Under the pieces are notes generated by a model. That model made no database searches. It had not been told where the DNA came from and saw only the letters and a program-made list of their open reading frames with translations. From assembly GCA_030762175.1 (NCBI GenBank), contig CM060831.1, positions 69,259,001 to 69,323,000 of the forward strand: a stretch of DNA of 64,000 nt, read 5' to 3'. The DNA is from Metallyticus violacea (Eukaryota > Arthropoda > Insecta > Mantodea > Metallyticidae). The position numbers and the translations under genes are program-made. Below are positions 23,033 through 35,705 of the stretch, one piece after another (position 1 is the stretch's first letter; every line of letters starts with the position of its first letter).

Positions 23033-23925
23033 TTGGCTTGCCAAGAAATAATCGTCTTAGCATATATGAAAAAGGGTAAACTATTTACAAGTGTATAAAC
23101 GATGAATTGTGCACCTAAAATGTGATGGAAAAAATCTACCAACTAGGCTTCGAATTTATTTCTCATCCAACTTCCCTACGGTTAGTTTCTTCCCACGGGA
23201 TGAAAATATCCGAAGCTCTTAAAGTGTGAGATTTTTTATGGAAACTAAGTGAAAAATAACATTATTATTTTCCTAAAAAATTCTTTCATTTTATATTTCA
23301 CCAAACTTTTTAAACGACCCTCATATGTGCTACATTTCTATTTTAATTGGTGATACAGTGTTACTTTCACTTAACTGCTTGTTCTCGTGTATTTCATATG
23401 AAAATTAAATTAAGTGGTAAAATGTGAAGCGTGTAACTTGGGAAGATGTAAAATATATCATGGAAATCGCAGAAATATTTTCATAGTGGCAGAGAGACCA
23501 TATTAAACATGAAGGAAAATTAAACAAGTTTTAATATGCAAATGCCAAAATATTCTAGAGCACAAAATATACAAAAGTATTTAAGATAACACCAAGAACG
23601 CTTAGTATGTTATGCGGGACATAAAACTGATAATTCTTAAGAGGTAAACTATGTCCATAAATACATGGTTTGGGCGCTGTAGAGCATCAAATTGTGGTTT
23701 CGGTAATGGTGATGGACGTGCAATCCACATTTTAGCAAGAAATCTCCACAATGTAGCGTAACTCGGCGATGCAGAGATTGACTCATTAGGTTAAAGACGT
23801 GTTAAAGGTTGTTTGTTAAGTTTCACGCACTGCATAGATTCGTGCGTTAAAGCCCCTTGCTCCACCCCCCATACGTTAACACTGAACCTATGTTGATTAC
23901 TGTGTGTCACTTGCGCTTTTGGATC

Positions 23926-23973
23926 TTGTCTTTCTCTCATACATGCATGTTGTCTTTCTCTCATACATGCATG
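23926..23973. repeat. 24-bp exact direct duplication
   Basis: ttgtctttctctcatacatg + catg occurs twice back to back with no difference, so it is a recent event. Confidence 0.95.
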
Positions 23974-24261
23974 TTGTGCAAGTTTACGATGCCGTCTTGA
24001 GACTCCTGTAACATCAGCGAAGTGCCTTTATGCTCTACTTCAAATCTGATCGAGTGCGCAAATCTCCGCACCGATGTAACGCTCTGCAATCATTGTATTG
24101 GTCGCAATTCGAATCCCTTTAGTAGTTAAATGCACGATGTAGTGCTCTCATTGGATTGTGGATGTTATGTGTAACGCGCGCTCTTCACCTTAGCTGAAGC
24201 GTTGCCTTATTGTTTGCCCCACAGCGCCCAAAAGTTTTCTATGCCTAGCATTTATAATACA

Positions 24262-25000
24262 GGGCTATGCAAAAGTTATCCGGAGTTTTAAATAATCAGT
24301 ACTTAAATAATCTGTTTTAAATAATCAATTTTGCTGTTTTCTTATTGAATCTTACACAGTAACACGAAAAAAATTATAGAAGTTTATGTTTATACTGCTT
24401 GTGATGAATATGGTTGGAATGGTTTATAAACAGGTGGTGTTTTGTGAAAATGGTGGCCAGAGGAGGGCTGAAATTCCATACGACTAAGTTCATAATCAAG
24501 GTTCAAGTCGCCCTCGAGCGGGTTACAGAAAGGATCCACCGATAGTTAAATCTATCCCTGCGTGGTATGCGAAATCTAAAGATTCTGGTTGTTCGTGCAA
24601 AAAGAAATCAACTGTGCGCCCGTCTACAATTACATTTGCTACATCTGCAGTCGACATGGATTTTTTTTATGTGTTTATTTACGGACGCTCTTTAACATCT
24701 CAGATCATCAGGGTCCCATTATATTCAGGCGTGAAACGGCCGATAAATTTTGCTCAGAGGGCTCTTCTTTCCAGCTTGAGGTTCTTTTTCGAGCCGTAAA
24801 TGTACGATACGGGACCCACGGTTTTACTTCCCTTCCGAAGGAAGCCATACTTAGGATTTTTACGCCCGAAAAAATCCATCGATCCTGACCGGGTTTGAAC
24901 TCGCGATCTTGGGTTTAGAAGGCAAGAATGGTTACCACTACACCACCAGGACCGACGTCGACATGAAGCAAGTACAACTAGCTACCAGCAAAGTCAAGAC
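24262..25000 (+). mobile_element. DUF4817-type DNA transposon 5' part, split by a SINE
   Basis: Begins with a TIR-like end (acagggctatgcaaaagtta) and then a frame reading PPIVKSIPAWYAKSKDSGCS, CKKKSTVRPST and FATSAVDM. This fits the DNA-binding helix-turn-helix domain (DUF4817) of insect transposases. After the SINE at 24659-24956 the same frame resumes with VDMKQVQLATSKVKTHQISL and a stop. The catalytic domain is absent. The frame continuity across the insertion shows the element was there before the SINE. Confidence 0.65.
24659..24956 (-). mobile_element. SINE family B, full length, with target-site duplication
   Basis: Complete minus-strand copy. The tRNA-like head (gtcggtcctggtggtgtagt) is at the right and the aaataaa-type end at the left. 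It is flanked by exact 9-bp duplications gtcgacatg at 24650-24658 and 24957-24965, which defines both ends of the family. Confidence 0.93.
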
Positions 25001-26735
25001 ACATCAAATATCTTTGGAATGAAAAAAAAAATATTCGCACTTTGTGTGCACTTAAATCATTATAGCTCATTAGTGTACTAGCATATGAAATTACACTGTA
25101 AACCTCTGGAAAAGGTTGTTTCGTTTTTTGTAGAAAGACCACTTGTGTTTAAATGACCATATAGTGAACTTCTTCTTTAAATTCGTTCTTTTGTTATCGG
25201 AACATTAATGTACTATTAATACTAGAGATGGTTATTACTTGGAAACACTTTAGTTTTCTCACTGTTTCAAAAACAAATAGGGAAATGCACATATGTACAT
25301 TTACCTCTGTTTCTCGTCTTTTGTTTTATCCGCTGCCACGACACAAACGTTAACGCAGTAATACTAGGTTTACACAAACGGGGTGCGATTTAATTCTGTG
25401 TCTAACGAATACACCTCTTCCTTTGTTCAGCTGCTTTTCCGCCTTAACACTACCAATTTAGCAAGGAGAACAAGGCTAATTTATACCTCTACCTCTAAAA
25501 CACGTGGTGTTACAACGTTTCTGCCTTTCGACATTTACTGCCCCAAATCCATCTTTTTTATGGCCTTCCCAAGCCTTTTTTTCCTTTAGGATCATATTTT
25601 AAAGCCAATTTTGCAGTGTTTTTCTTGCATCACTTCCAGCATTTCTTTATAGTTTGTTTAGTTCCTATTTTCTCTCTATCCACTTAAGTTATGTTTAATT
25701 AATCTCCAACAGATTATTTAGATTTTTTTTTCTAGTTTAGTTCAATCCTTAACTGATCTTAATACCTTCATTTGTATGATTGAAATATTATCGGCATGTT
25801 TCTTCTACATTGCCCAAAATAGATGCAGCATTTAAACAATATTTTTGTTTCTTTATACGTATTTTTTAAAATTTTCTTTGTCTGTTCAATTAAATTTCTG
25901 TGTGTGTTATTACACTTTAAATAAGTAAAACTCTGTAACAATCTAGATATCTGTCTTTCGATTACAGTATTTTATCTACCTGAATTCTTTTAGTTTTATT
26001 AGCTAGTATTCTGAGATGTTATTATCCTTGCAATTAAAAATTTAAAAAAGAACAGATTTATAGTAAACAGTTTCGGAATATTTGATTAATATAATTATTT
26101 GCTCCCTTTTAATTTATCAGTAGCTCCTCTAAGTAAATGTTTTATAAATTTTATGGCCATTAGCACTATTATTTTACTATTTTTTTATCGATCATCTAAT
26201 GTCCAGTTGAACAGCTCTTCAATACATTCTTTCGGTTGTTAAACATCATAAATGTACAATATTACTGAAAACGTTGAACAAATTTGAAATGAATATTATA
26301 ATTTTATTATTTAAACTGATCTAACTTTATTTCTCTATCCTTTTCTACCTTATAACTTTTCATATAATAATATTCTTTCTCGTTTTAATCAAAATTCTAT
26401 TTTAAGTTATACGCCTTGCATTTAATCTTATGCCGGCATCCTTTGGTATATTATTTTAGGCAATCTCTCCTTCGGCATTATCTTTAAATACCTACACCAT
26501 TTGATTTGGATTTTCTTTTGTCATTTACGTATTATGAGATTTTCAGCATTCATTAATTGTGTAAGCACTGTATATATGATTTATCTCGGATATCTTAAAG
26601 ATCACGCCAAAAGTGCGTTCCAGTTGATAACGGGCTAGAAATTATATATATGTTATATGCATCTGACTCGTGTATTAACATTAGAGTTACACTTTTGATT
26701 TCTGTTAGAAATCAAAAGACGAAACCTGATCACTT
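25001..26735. other. no gene recognised
   Basis: AT-rich. A 68-codon + frame at 25383-25589 has no motif. Pyrimidine-rich on the + strand from about 25400 to 26500. Confidence 0.45.
26692..26718. repeat. perfect 12-bp hairpin
   Basis: cttttgatttct-gtt-agaaatcaaaag: 12-bp arms with a 3-base loop, next to the Tc1-like remnant. Confidence 0.9.
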
Positions 26736-26925
26736 CCTAAAACGAACATCATCGTTGAGTCTGTCTCAGTAGAAATGTTGGAGCACGTATGGCATGAGTG
26801 GGAAAATCGCCTTGATTTTACTTCACCTGTCTGCAAGGTAGAAGCCAAATGTTACAATTTATTTAAATATGACTATCGAGAGCGATATTAATCATCATGG
26901 AGTGTTTTGTGGACACCCTGTATAA
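26736..26925 (+). pseudogene. Tc1/IS630-like transposase 3' end with TIR
   Basis: A frame near 26770-26815 reads VEMLEHVWHEWENRLD, resembling the last helix of IS630/Tc1 transposases (E-x-L-x-x-V-W-x-E-x-E-x-R-L-D). About 90 bp further on comes ttttgtggacaccctgtata, a sequence typical of the terminal inverted repeat plus TA of this superfamily. The rest of the element is not found upstream. Confidence 0.5.
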
Positions 26926-27670
26926 CATGTAATATTCTCTATAATTTCAACGTTTATAACGGCCTTATTTTTTAAATCGACCTGGAAATTCGGATAATTT
27001 GACATTTACATTGTAGTTATTAAGTTATTATTTTCCCGAGATAGAGGAGCCACCATGTTTTGTATTATAAATTGTTTTTATTCCTTGATACACTGAAAAC
27101 TCAAAAATCTGCATTAATGCTATTTTAAAGCTGGAAATAGGAATGTTTTATTATTTTTATAATAAATCAAGTTTTATAATGTGTTTTTCTTATTTTTAGC
27201 TATAAAACTTGAGTTGTATATAATATCACTATTATGTACCACCTTTATAACATATAAATCACCTCATATATGTTATTGTGTTCCATATACTTTACTTCCC
27301 TCTTATGCAAATCTATGTACAATTGATTAACTGGAAATGGTGCTTTTGCATTTATCAGTAGTTACATGCCAACGCACAATTCAACAATAAATAGTAGGCA
27401 GCAACTTTTCCCCTAATATGCAGACCATGTTCCATTCAGACTTTTTTTTATACAGGCGGTTAATCAAAATTCTGCGGAATTTTCACTGCAAAACATTAAT
27501 TAAGATAAAAATGCCACATATTTCTTTATAATTCAAATAATAGCTACAAGCTTATATGAGCTATTCCATTACAAGACAAAAAAAATGCACGTGTATTTTC
27601 GATCCCATTTCTTACCTCATCAACATTTTTGAAGTGTTGTCGTTTTAAATAGCGTTGCATTAATTGAAAG
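26926..27670. other. no gene recognised
   Basis: AT-rich, nothing seen. Confidence 0.45.
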
Positions 27671-28020
27671 AGGCGATAGATCGAAAGTAGATGTCTAGAC
27701 TACTATTCCTTGGATCCCTGGTTCGATTCAGATAGGCCATGATTTTCTGTGGCTAAGAAGTTCCCCAGAGCCCTGGTCTGGTTGGTTACGTCTCATTAAG
27801 TTTAAGGACTCCCCTGTTACACCTTTATCATCTTCAGCATTCCCATTGGGGCGATGTAGTTGCTTCTTACAGGCCACCTGGCATCAGAAAACAGCTACAA
27901 TACTCCCACACCAGATGAAGAGGGTGCCCAAGTTCCAAGAAACAGGGCCAGCATTGGACGGATTGTGAAAGAACTTCCCATCCTATGGTTTTAGTAGGGT
28001 GCAGCCTAGCATCATCATGG
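27671..28020 (+). repeat. candidate SINE or other interspersed repeat
   Basis: A B-box-like CTGGTTCGATTCAG near 27718 and a GC-richer body (ccccagagccctggtctggt, tcttacaggccacctgg), ending gcatcatcatgg. No second copy in the window, so the repeat status is inferred from composition and the Pol III-like box. Confidence 0.35.
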
Positions 28021-28679
28021 TGTAATTTTACTTCCTATTTTTTCGATACCAGCTAGTATCAGCCCTGTTTTAATAAATATTTAGCACGTTGTATTATTAG
28101 CTGTATGTAGATTGAGTGTTGACTGTTTCGCCACATTTAAGCAGTTCAAACCTTCTCCATCCTAACGTACATAGAGAAGTACTTAGTGCCAAATCCACCT
28201 TCAAAACTAATATTACATTAACAATTCACAATAAATACAATTTACTGTAATCTAATATTCAATTCAATTATTACTGCACGGTGGATATTGCATTACGGGC
28301 ATGCGCGACGGGTTGATTCGCACGTAAATGAAGGATAACTCGCCCTATTCCATGAAGTTCCGCGTGTTCAGTGCTATGACTTTCCTGTAAACAGTACCAC
28401 ACTGTCACCAGATAACTATTTTCTAGCTTATCCCTATTTCTTACGTACATCAAACATTGAGTAGAAAATATGAATATTTCTTATTATTTCTCATATTATT
28501 AAAAGTATATGATAGTTCTTTAATTGATGAATAACGAATAAATTAATTACTAATTTAATCTTACTTCTGCACCCATCAATGCTAACACTAAACATGTTCT
28601 GAAAGAGATTTCAGAGACGTGACAACGTTGTTTTTCCGAGCGAACTAATTTTTCACACGTATCATATCAACGTAATAAG
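28021..28679. other. no gene recognised
   Basis: The 60-codon minus frame at 28271-28453 has no motif. Confidence 0.45.
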
Positions 28680-28915
28680 CAGCTGGATGACTTTAATCTC
28701 AGTTCAGGGATCGCGGGTGCGATCCCGACCAGGACTAAGTATGACTTTCTTCGAAAGGGAAGTAAAGACGTGGGTCCCATGTCATTAATTTACGGCACGT
28801 AAAAGAATCTCAAGCCTGAAAAAAGAGACCTCTGAGCAAAATTGTCGGTCGTTTCTCGCTTGAATTGAATGGGACGTGATGACCTGAGATGTTCAAGTGC
28901 ATCCAAAATTGAAAC
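28680..28915 (+). mobile_element. SINE family B copy with internal deletion
   Basis: B box GGGTGCGATCCCGACCAGG runs almost directly into tatgactttcttcgaaaggg, so the 'ttttttcggrcgtaaaaat' segment is deleted. Then gaagtaaagacgtgggtccc, tttacggcacgtaaaagaa and gacgtgatgacctgagatg follow. Confidence 0.8.
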
Positions 28916-30224
28916 CAGCTCAAGGAAAAAACCTTGCTCCCGTATTTTTCCCAACTTATCTTCAGTTTAAGGTTGTCGTATTATATCTCCACTTTCCGTC
29001 ACCAGTGACAATACAATTGAAAACTTTTTTTCTTCTTATATTGACTCAGTAGAGAAATTCAAATGTGATATTCGTACATCTTGCCAAGTTCTAAATGCTT
29101 TCTAATGGATACTTACTCCAAATTAATTTACACGTTCATTTGGCGATTGGGCTGCGTCCACTTTAAGAAAAACACTTCCAAATCATCAATTTTCATGTCT
29201 GATCTTACTCCCAGGCGTTTTCTTCCAAATCTTAATTGTCATTTTAAATGTATTGTATGTCTGCAAGTACAATACTATTACTTTACTTTTCTTCAAATAG
29301 TAGTTTTGTTTCTTCTATTGTTGTTTTTTTTTCAAATTAAATAACAAAATATAACTATGAATATGCTCTTTTTCGGGAAGTCTTTTAAGTTAAAGAAGTT
29401 TTATCTATGAATTGAATTTGACATGTTTTGATAATCAATTATATCACCAAAAGAAAATTGTCTCCAAATATATTTCAGTAAAGAAGGAGAAATAATGCAG
29501 GCAATTTTATAGTTTCCAGAGATATTTATTACATAAGTACTTAAAAAATGTTTTTCTCCATAGTCGCTACCCTCGGCATTATCCCAACATATGCCTTCAT
29601 CACTTTATCCCAGTCCTTCCAAATGTTTATCAGAAGAGCTCGTAAGTGTTTGATGAACGTGTGCCAGATCTGAGTTATGCGAATGAAGTAAATCATTTCT
29701 CAATACGTATAATTGCATACAGAGCTTAAAGTAACTACGCAGACCCTCTCTATCTTAAAACATTACTTTTCAGCCATTACACTTTATAACTCTTTAATGT
29801 TTGTTAAGAGAATCATTTTAGCTCTCTATAAAAGTGGAATTCTTTAAGACTGAAAAATTCCATCACCGTAGATTTCTGTTGTAGGAACAAGAAAATGTTG
29901 GGGCAGGTTTCCCTGAGTACTTCAGTTTTCTCTGGCACCCCTCTGTCATCTGCTCCATTTGCAGCATTACCACGGTACTAGGTACTCTTCCTAAGTAATG
30001 ATCATAAGACGAAATGGTTATAATAATAAATTACTCTAGCGGATTTTTATCTCTGACGCACTAGTTCAGCTATGGCGAGTTTAAAGTTTAAAGCTCCGGG
30101 TGGTTTGAGAGAATACGGAACCAACTTTTATAGTCGTCTAAATTAAATTGCATGCTCCAACTTTTACCTTCGATTTTTTCCAGTGTGTGTCGTGTTCCGC
30201 GTTTGTTAACAAATAAATGATACA
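28916..30224. other. no gene recognised
   Basis: AT-rich. 29900-30000 has a more balanced composition (ggtttccctgagtacttc...) that could be a repeat fragment. Confidence 0.4.
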
Positions 30225-30560
30225 AAAAAGAAAAAGAAGGAAAGTTGGAAGCGCGCCTCTAAACAAACGCGTCGCTACTGGAGTATTGGTGAATGTGTGT
30301 GAAGCGGGGTTGCCAGTCGGAACACGTGCCCGCGGGGATAGCGGGCGGCAAGGTTGCCACGTCGTGCACCACGCGCACCACCCCCGCAACAGCGAGCACG
30401 TGGATCTGGCTCGCTTATCGATTGGCTAGCTGCTGGGGACTACCGTGTCAAGCGCGTACAGGTTTAAAGGGGGAGGTTCCGTCCGGCATGTCAACAGCTG
30501 GGCGACTGGTAGTCCACCCAGAGCTACCTGTTACTGGCTTCCTCATAAAACGCATACTAA
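30225..30560. other. CpG-rich island, function unknown
   Basis: A sharp GC- and CpG-rich block in AT-rich surroundings (gcgcgcc, acgcgtcgc, cccgcggggatagcgggcgg, cacgcgcacc, gcgagcacg). Open frames exist on both strands (70 and 104 codons on +, 83 on -), as expected of GC-rich sequence, and none shows a domain. Possible readings: promoter/CpG island of an alternative first exon, an intronic enhancer, or an exon of an unrecognised gene. Confidence 0.5.
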
Positions 30561-30805
30561 CTAGCGTACGTTTTATCATGTTTTCCTTTGTTTCCCTAGT
30601 GTTTTGAATGTGCTTTGATACTGAGCATGATCAAATCAAAAATGACGAAATTAAAACAAGTCTTATCAATTTCTATAAATAAAATATTTATGTGAATGTC
30701 TTATCCGTTTGAGGTAATTATATTATTTACCTATATCTCTAGTTGCACTTCATAAGCAATAAAGTACACTTTATGCAGCTTTATTTTGGATGACCACCTT
30801 CATTC
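30561..30805. other. no gene recognised
   Basis: AT-rich spacer between the CpG island and the next SINE. Confidence 0.4.
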
Positions 30806-31103
30806 GTCGGTCCTGGTGATGTAATGGTAACAATACATGCCTGCTAAACCCAAGATCGCGGGTTCGATCCCGGCCAGAACCGATGAATTTTTTCGGATGT
30901 AAAAATGCTAAGTGTGGATTCCTTTGGATGGGAAGTAAAACCATGGGTCCCGTGTCCTACATTTACGGCACGATAAAGAACCTCAAGCCTGAAAGAAGAG
31001 GCCTCTGAGCAAAATTTGTTGCTCGTTTCATGCCCTGGTTTGAATGGGACGCTGATTACCTGAGATGCTAAAGAGCGCCCGGAAACAAAAAAATAAATAC
31101 AGG
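30806..31103 (+). mobile_element. SINE family B, nearly full length
   Basis: Intact head (gtcggtcctggtgatgtaat), B box GGGTTCGATCCCGGCCAG, all body landmarks and an aaaaaaataaata tail. The best + strand copy for building a consensus. Confidence 0.92.
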
Positions 31104-34100
31104 GTAACTTTAAGCGTTGAGGATCCGGGCACAACATTTATGCACTCATTTCATGAAAGATTCATTGTTCGACTCTTTAAACTGCAACGAAGGGCGTACA
31201 TTGAAAAAAATACATAAATTGTAAACAAAACCTTTTAAGAATTATTTTATCTTAAAAACTAAACCTAATTTTTTAAATTTTGGATTCAAGTGTTTATTAA
31301 AGGAAAAAAGTTTATTCATATCTCATATGAACTACGTTTTCAATGTTGTATTCATAATTTTAAAATTTTCTTTAATTTTAACACACAAATTTACTATAGT
31401 ATACTTAATATACGTAATGGAGCACGATATGAAATTAAACTCTACAGAAAATGTAAAATGAAAAAAAAATGTAGAAAAATGGATGTGGTCAAATGATAAG
31501 AAATAATAGTAGACAGTGAGAATGGAAGGAATGAAACGGAGTACATAAACTGATTGTGTACTGTTTTATTTGACTAGAATCAAGGCATATAATAAATTAT
31601 ATATCACTTATCAGAAATAACGGTAATAAAACTATTTCGCAGTGACTGTTTATTAAATAAATTATAAGCTGTAGTGAAGGTGTCATACATTCCCAATACA
31701 CCTTTGCAGAACCTCTTTGTGGATTTGCATTGTTAATTGAAAGCGTCCGTTGCAAATGGTAGTTCTGTAAGTGCTTCATTGTAAAACAAACATTAATGTA
31801 TATCTTTTAATGATTTATCTACTAAAGTCAATATACTGTAAATACCTCCAAAAACCTTGCACTCTACAACATATTTTAATTTTGCAAACACTTCCCCAAA
31901 TCAACGTATTTTAATAGCGTTTAAAAAATTTAAAACAGCAAATTAAATTAATTTCTAATCATTTTACACACGTAATTAAAACATTTATTTCTAAAAATAG
32001 CATTTGTGCTAGCTTTCTTAAACAAGAAGTTAAATATATACATAAAATTAATATTTCAGTTACTACAAAATTAACCAAGTACTTAAAATTGCATTAAAAA
32101 CTTAATCTCTGTACTACCTCGATCACTGAGTAATGCTAATGTAGAAAGCAGCGGTTTTAACAACTTAGAATAATCAGCCAAACACGTCTCACCCCAATGA
32201 AACCAGAGCCCTATCTGCGAACAAAGAACAGGAAGAAAACATTCCACTCTAGAAGCATTGGCCTCAAGTTGGTTCAGAAGCTACCTCATATGTCCCAAAA
32301 CCAATATGAACCCAAAGGCTTACAGCGTGAACACATAAGAAAGGAAGGGGAAATGGTATTAGGTACAAGGATAGACAGAAATATGTTCAAAAACGACATA
32401 ACTATTAGGTTTCTCTGCGTTTTCTATTACTCATACATACGCATAACCACGATTTATAAAATTCTTATATTTCAGTCATTATGTTATGAGTTTGGATATG
32501 GAAATACGGATAACTGATGAAAAAAGAAGTAACTCTCAAAAGAAAAAGAAGATAATTAATAATAAATGTTTAAAAATCAACGATATAATACTGTCTAGCT
32601 AGTTGCTCTGCATTCAGCTCAATTAAGATGTTGCAGTTTTATTTTGAACATATTAAGTCATCATCATCGTCGTGAATTAGCCTGTATTGGTTTAATGACG
32701 TTTTAAGCTACTCGTTCTATTGATTTCTATTTTGCACCTGTTCCGAACTTAATTCTATCTTTTCCTGGGTCTGTCAATATTTCTTCCATATTAATTTCTG
32801 GTCATTCAATAATCATATAACCAACACAGAGGCATGAACTACATCAGCGATTAACTATTGCTGATGGCCACTAGATGGCTGGCGTAACACAAGAATCGGC
32901 GATAGAAACACTAGAGTGACACTGTATAATAAATTATAGCACTTAGTAAATTACTATATACTTACCTATGTCACGCAAGAAGATGCTAGAACTACCTGTC
33001 TTCATTTTCCACACATTTCTGGCATTTGCTTATGAATGCTTCTTAATGCTCTTTGAAAACTTAAGTTCATCTCTTGATGAATGTTATCCCTCAGCTGTAG
33101 ATACTACTAGTTTATGAATTGCATTACGTCTTGAAACTCAATCACCGGGAATTACACTTCAAATAATCTTTTGATAGCATGCGCGGACTCAGTACAGGCA
33201 TACAAAACATTAATAAACACCCGTTATAGAATAGAATGGAATAGAATAGAATAATTAGGTCTAGTAATTACCTTTTAGCATTAGTATACTTAGCAGACTG
33301 TAGTCTAGGATGTGGTTTCACTGTTTAAACGACTGAGTGTCACGAGATTCGAGGCCAACGTAGCATCCCGCTATACACCGCCCCCGACTCATGTAGCCCG
33401 GCTGGCCTTGAGTGGTGGCTTATCGGCTGACACAGTCCCCCGCCGCTGCATCGGTCACTAGTTCATTGGATTAATTAAAGAATAATATTTATTTGACGGT
33501 AGGCATTACTGTTAATAAATACAAGTTCTCCCTAAAGTTTCCTATTCTCCTCCATTCTCAGTAATTTAAAATAATACATTTCGAGGAATGACTTAAAAAT
33601 CAGCAGTGAGTAAAAAAAAAAAAGAAAGAAAGAAACATAATTCCCTACTGTGAATAAAAGCATTGTTTAGGTTGCCGAGGATGATTAAATAAAAAGCAGT
33701 CTAGATTCTAGTTGGGTAATAATATATTTATATAATTAATTTATTTTTGAAGGCAATTAGTTGTGGTTATAACTTCTAATATAATTAATATCATTCTATT
33801 TTCTAAAGTTTTCGCTGACTATTGTATTGCATTCTATAAAAGTGTAAATGTTTCCTGAAGAATGGACTCTTTCAATTGACATGTTCACATCTTTCTAATG
33901 TAATTATAAACAAAAGGGGAAGGATTAAGTTAGAGAATGGTTAGGGATAGAAAATATTGAGAAAAACTTACTTTGTTACGTAATAGGATTATATTAAAAT
34001 AAATTATCTTTGTTCTGCTTTTTGAATCAATTTTTAGTTTGATCACTATTTAGCAAGTGTCATAATTGGAAGATGTCTCTAAAATGTACTAGTAAATGCA

Positions 34101-34718
34101 CAAATAAGTAAACATCTTAGAAGTCTAAAATTACTACCTAAAGTAATATAAACTGCATTCTTCCCCATTTTGAAACATCTTTTATAATTTTTACCCAGTG
34201 TTTTCATTTCAAGGAATTTCTTCTCCGTCTGACGTCAAACCTGCATCTCTGACCGCAATTTTCAAGCACTTTAGCTTGTTCACCACATTCTAGTACACTC
34301 CTTTTCTGCTGAGCGCCAGCTGACTGCTTCTTAACCCCACATTTTCAGATTCGAATTGCATTGCGTTCTCATTCCAGTTTCTTAGCGTTAAAGTAATTTC
34401 TCTTGAAACGAAGGCAGCTTATCGTGCCAGGCTTAGAGGAACGTTGAATGGAGCATGACTTTACTCTTTTAGCTTTTTCTGAAAGGTGGTAAGCCTTATT
34501 GGTATACAAATATCATTGTAGACATTTAAAATCGGATTTATATAATGTTTATTTAACTTCTTGTAGCTATTATCACTGTATGCATACAGGAAGAACTTGA
34601 AATATTCTTTATGGAAATTTAAATACAGGAAATATGGACACATTTATTTTGATATTACTTTAATATGAAACGCATCACAGTATATCCATATTTTGACTGC
34701 AATATTTGTTTTTTTTTC
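31104..34718. other. no gene recognised
   Basis: A 106-codon + frame at 32197-32517 (Lys/Arg-rich first half) has no motif. A GC- and CpG-richer patch lies at 33335-33470. A-rich run at 33614-33635. Confidence 0.4.
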
Positions 34719-34890
34719 AAGTAAAGCCATGGATCTCGTGTTGTAGATTTACGGCACTTAAAAGAACCTCAGGCCTGTAAGAAGAGGCCTCTGAGTAAAA
34801 TGTGTCGGCCATTGCACGCCCTGAATTGAATGGGACTCTGATGACCTCAGATTTTAACGAGCTTCCGTAAATAAATCAAATAAATAAATG
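34719..34890 (+). mobile_element. SINE family B, 5' truncated
   Basis: Body and tail only: aagtaaagccatggatc, tttacggcacttaaaagaa, gaagaggcctctgag, aatgggactctgatgacctc, then aaataaatcaaataaataaa. The head is missing. Confidence 0.85.
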
Positions 34891-35534
34891 TGCCCCATCA
34901 AGAGTGTAGAATGGCTAATTCACGCACTAGCGGTAAAAAGCAACGATTGTTTTACTGAGGAATTGTTTGTAGAGAGCCTAAAAATAGAAATTTATACCAG
35001 AAAATTATAATTAAATAGAACATTACTTTATGAGGACGTAAACGAAATATATCTGTTTACAAATGACAAATTCTGTAAGATCTACTTTTTAAATGTGGTG
35101 AGACTACGTTCAACTGTTTCAAATAATTTATCAACTACGTCGACAGTTGTGAGTTGCGCAAAGAAAAAGTTTAATCTGTTACTGGAATATCTATTTATTT
35201 GTAAATACTGAACCGCTGTCTAAAAATATTATACGAGAGGCATATTAAAGTTTAATTTCTTTGGTAATTGATTACTACACATTTTGGCAACCATTTTATC
35301 AACATTAAAAATAAGGTGCCTCTTTTAACACACATCAAAATAATATTTTTTTTTCAACATTTCCTTCACTGTTATATTGTTTCACAAATCAAATTTATTT
35401 CCGAAATAGTAATGCTTTAAAGTAGCTGTTTTGCCTTTTACTTTTTATGTGTAGTGATTAAGTAGTTTACATCCTGTAATTGTAGGCGTAAAAACTATGG
35501 TGCTTTATAGAAAGGTTGTTAGTTTTAGGCGATG

Positions 35535-35536
<2 letters not shown>
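34891..35536. other. no gene recognised
   Basis: AT-rich, nothing seen. Confidence 0.45.

Positions 35537-35571
<35 letters not shown>
35537..35571. repeat. (TA)n microsatellite
   Basis: About seventeen TA units. Confidence 0.95.
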
Positions 35572-35575
<4 letters not shown>

Positions 35576-35607
35576 GTGACAAATCTAGACTACTTTAAAA
35601 AAGTAAG

Positions 35608-35705
35608 AATGACCGCCTTCCTGTACTAGTGGTTATCATTTGCGATTACTAATCCGGAGGTCCTGGGTTCTATTCCTGGCCAGAGTTTTAATAGGAGTTT
35701 CTCGA
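35608..35705 (+). repeat. tRNA-like SINE head fragment
   Basis: A-box-like CTAGTGGTTATCA and B box GGGTTCTATTCCTGGCCAG, then an unrelated body. Probably another tRNA-derived SINE subfamily, truncated. Confidence 0.45.

Larger units (their letters stand above)
21791..24261. other. no gene recognised
   Basis: Includes an (ATT)n run at 23008-23032 and a 24-bp direct duplication at 23926-23973. The stretch 23690-24260 is less AT-rich than its flanks, but I see no frame or domain in it. Confidence 0.45.

Noticed and set aside
24589..24888. 99-codon + frame here, and related frames at 9074-9343, 30844-31137, 37133-37438 and 57388-57606
   Set aside because: All are translations of SINE B in various frames.
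30138..30607. Three overlapping protein frames in the CpG island
   Set aside because: Open frames on both strands are expected in GC-rich DNA; no domain, no codon bias favouring one.
32197..32517. 106-codon + strand gene
   Set aside because: Lys/Arg-rich start and hydrophobic AT-rich end look like chance extension; no motif.
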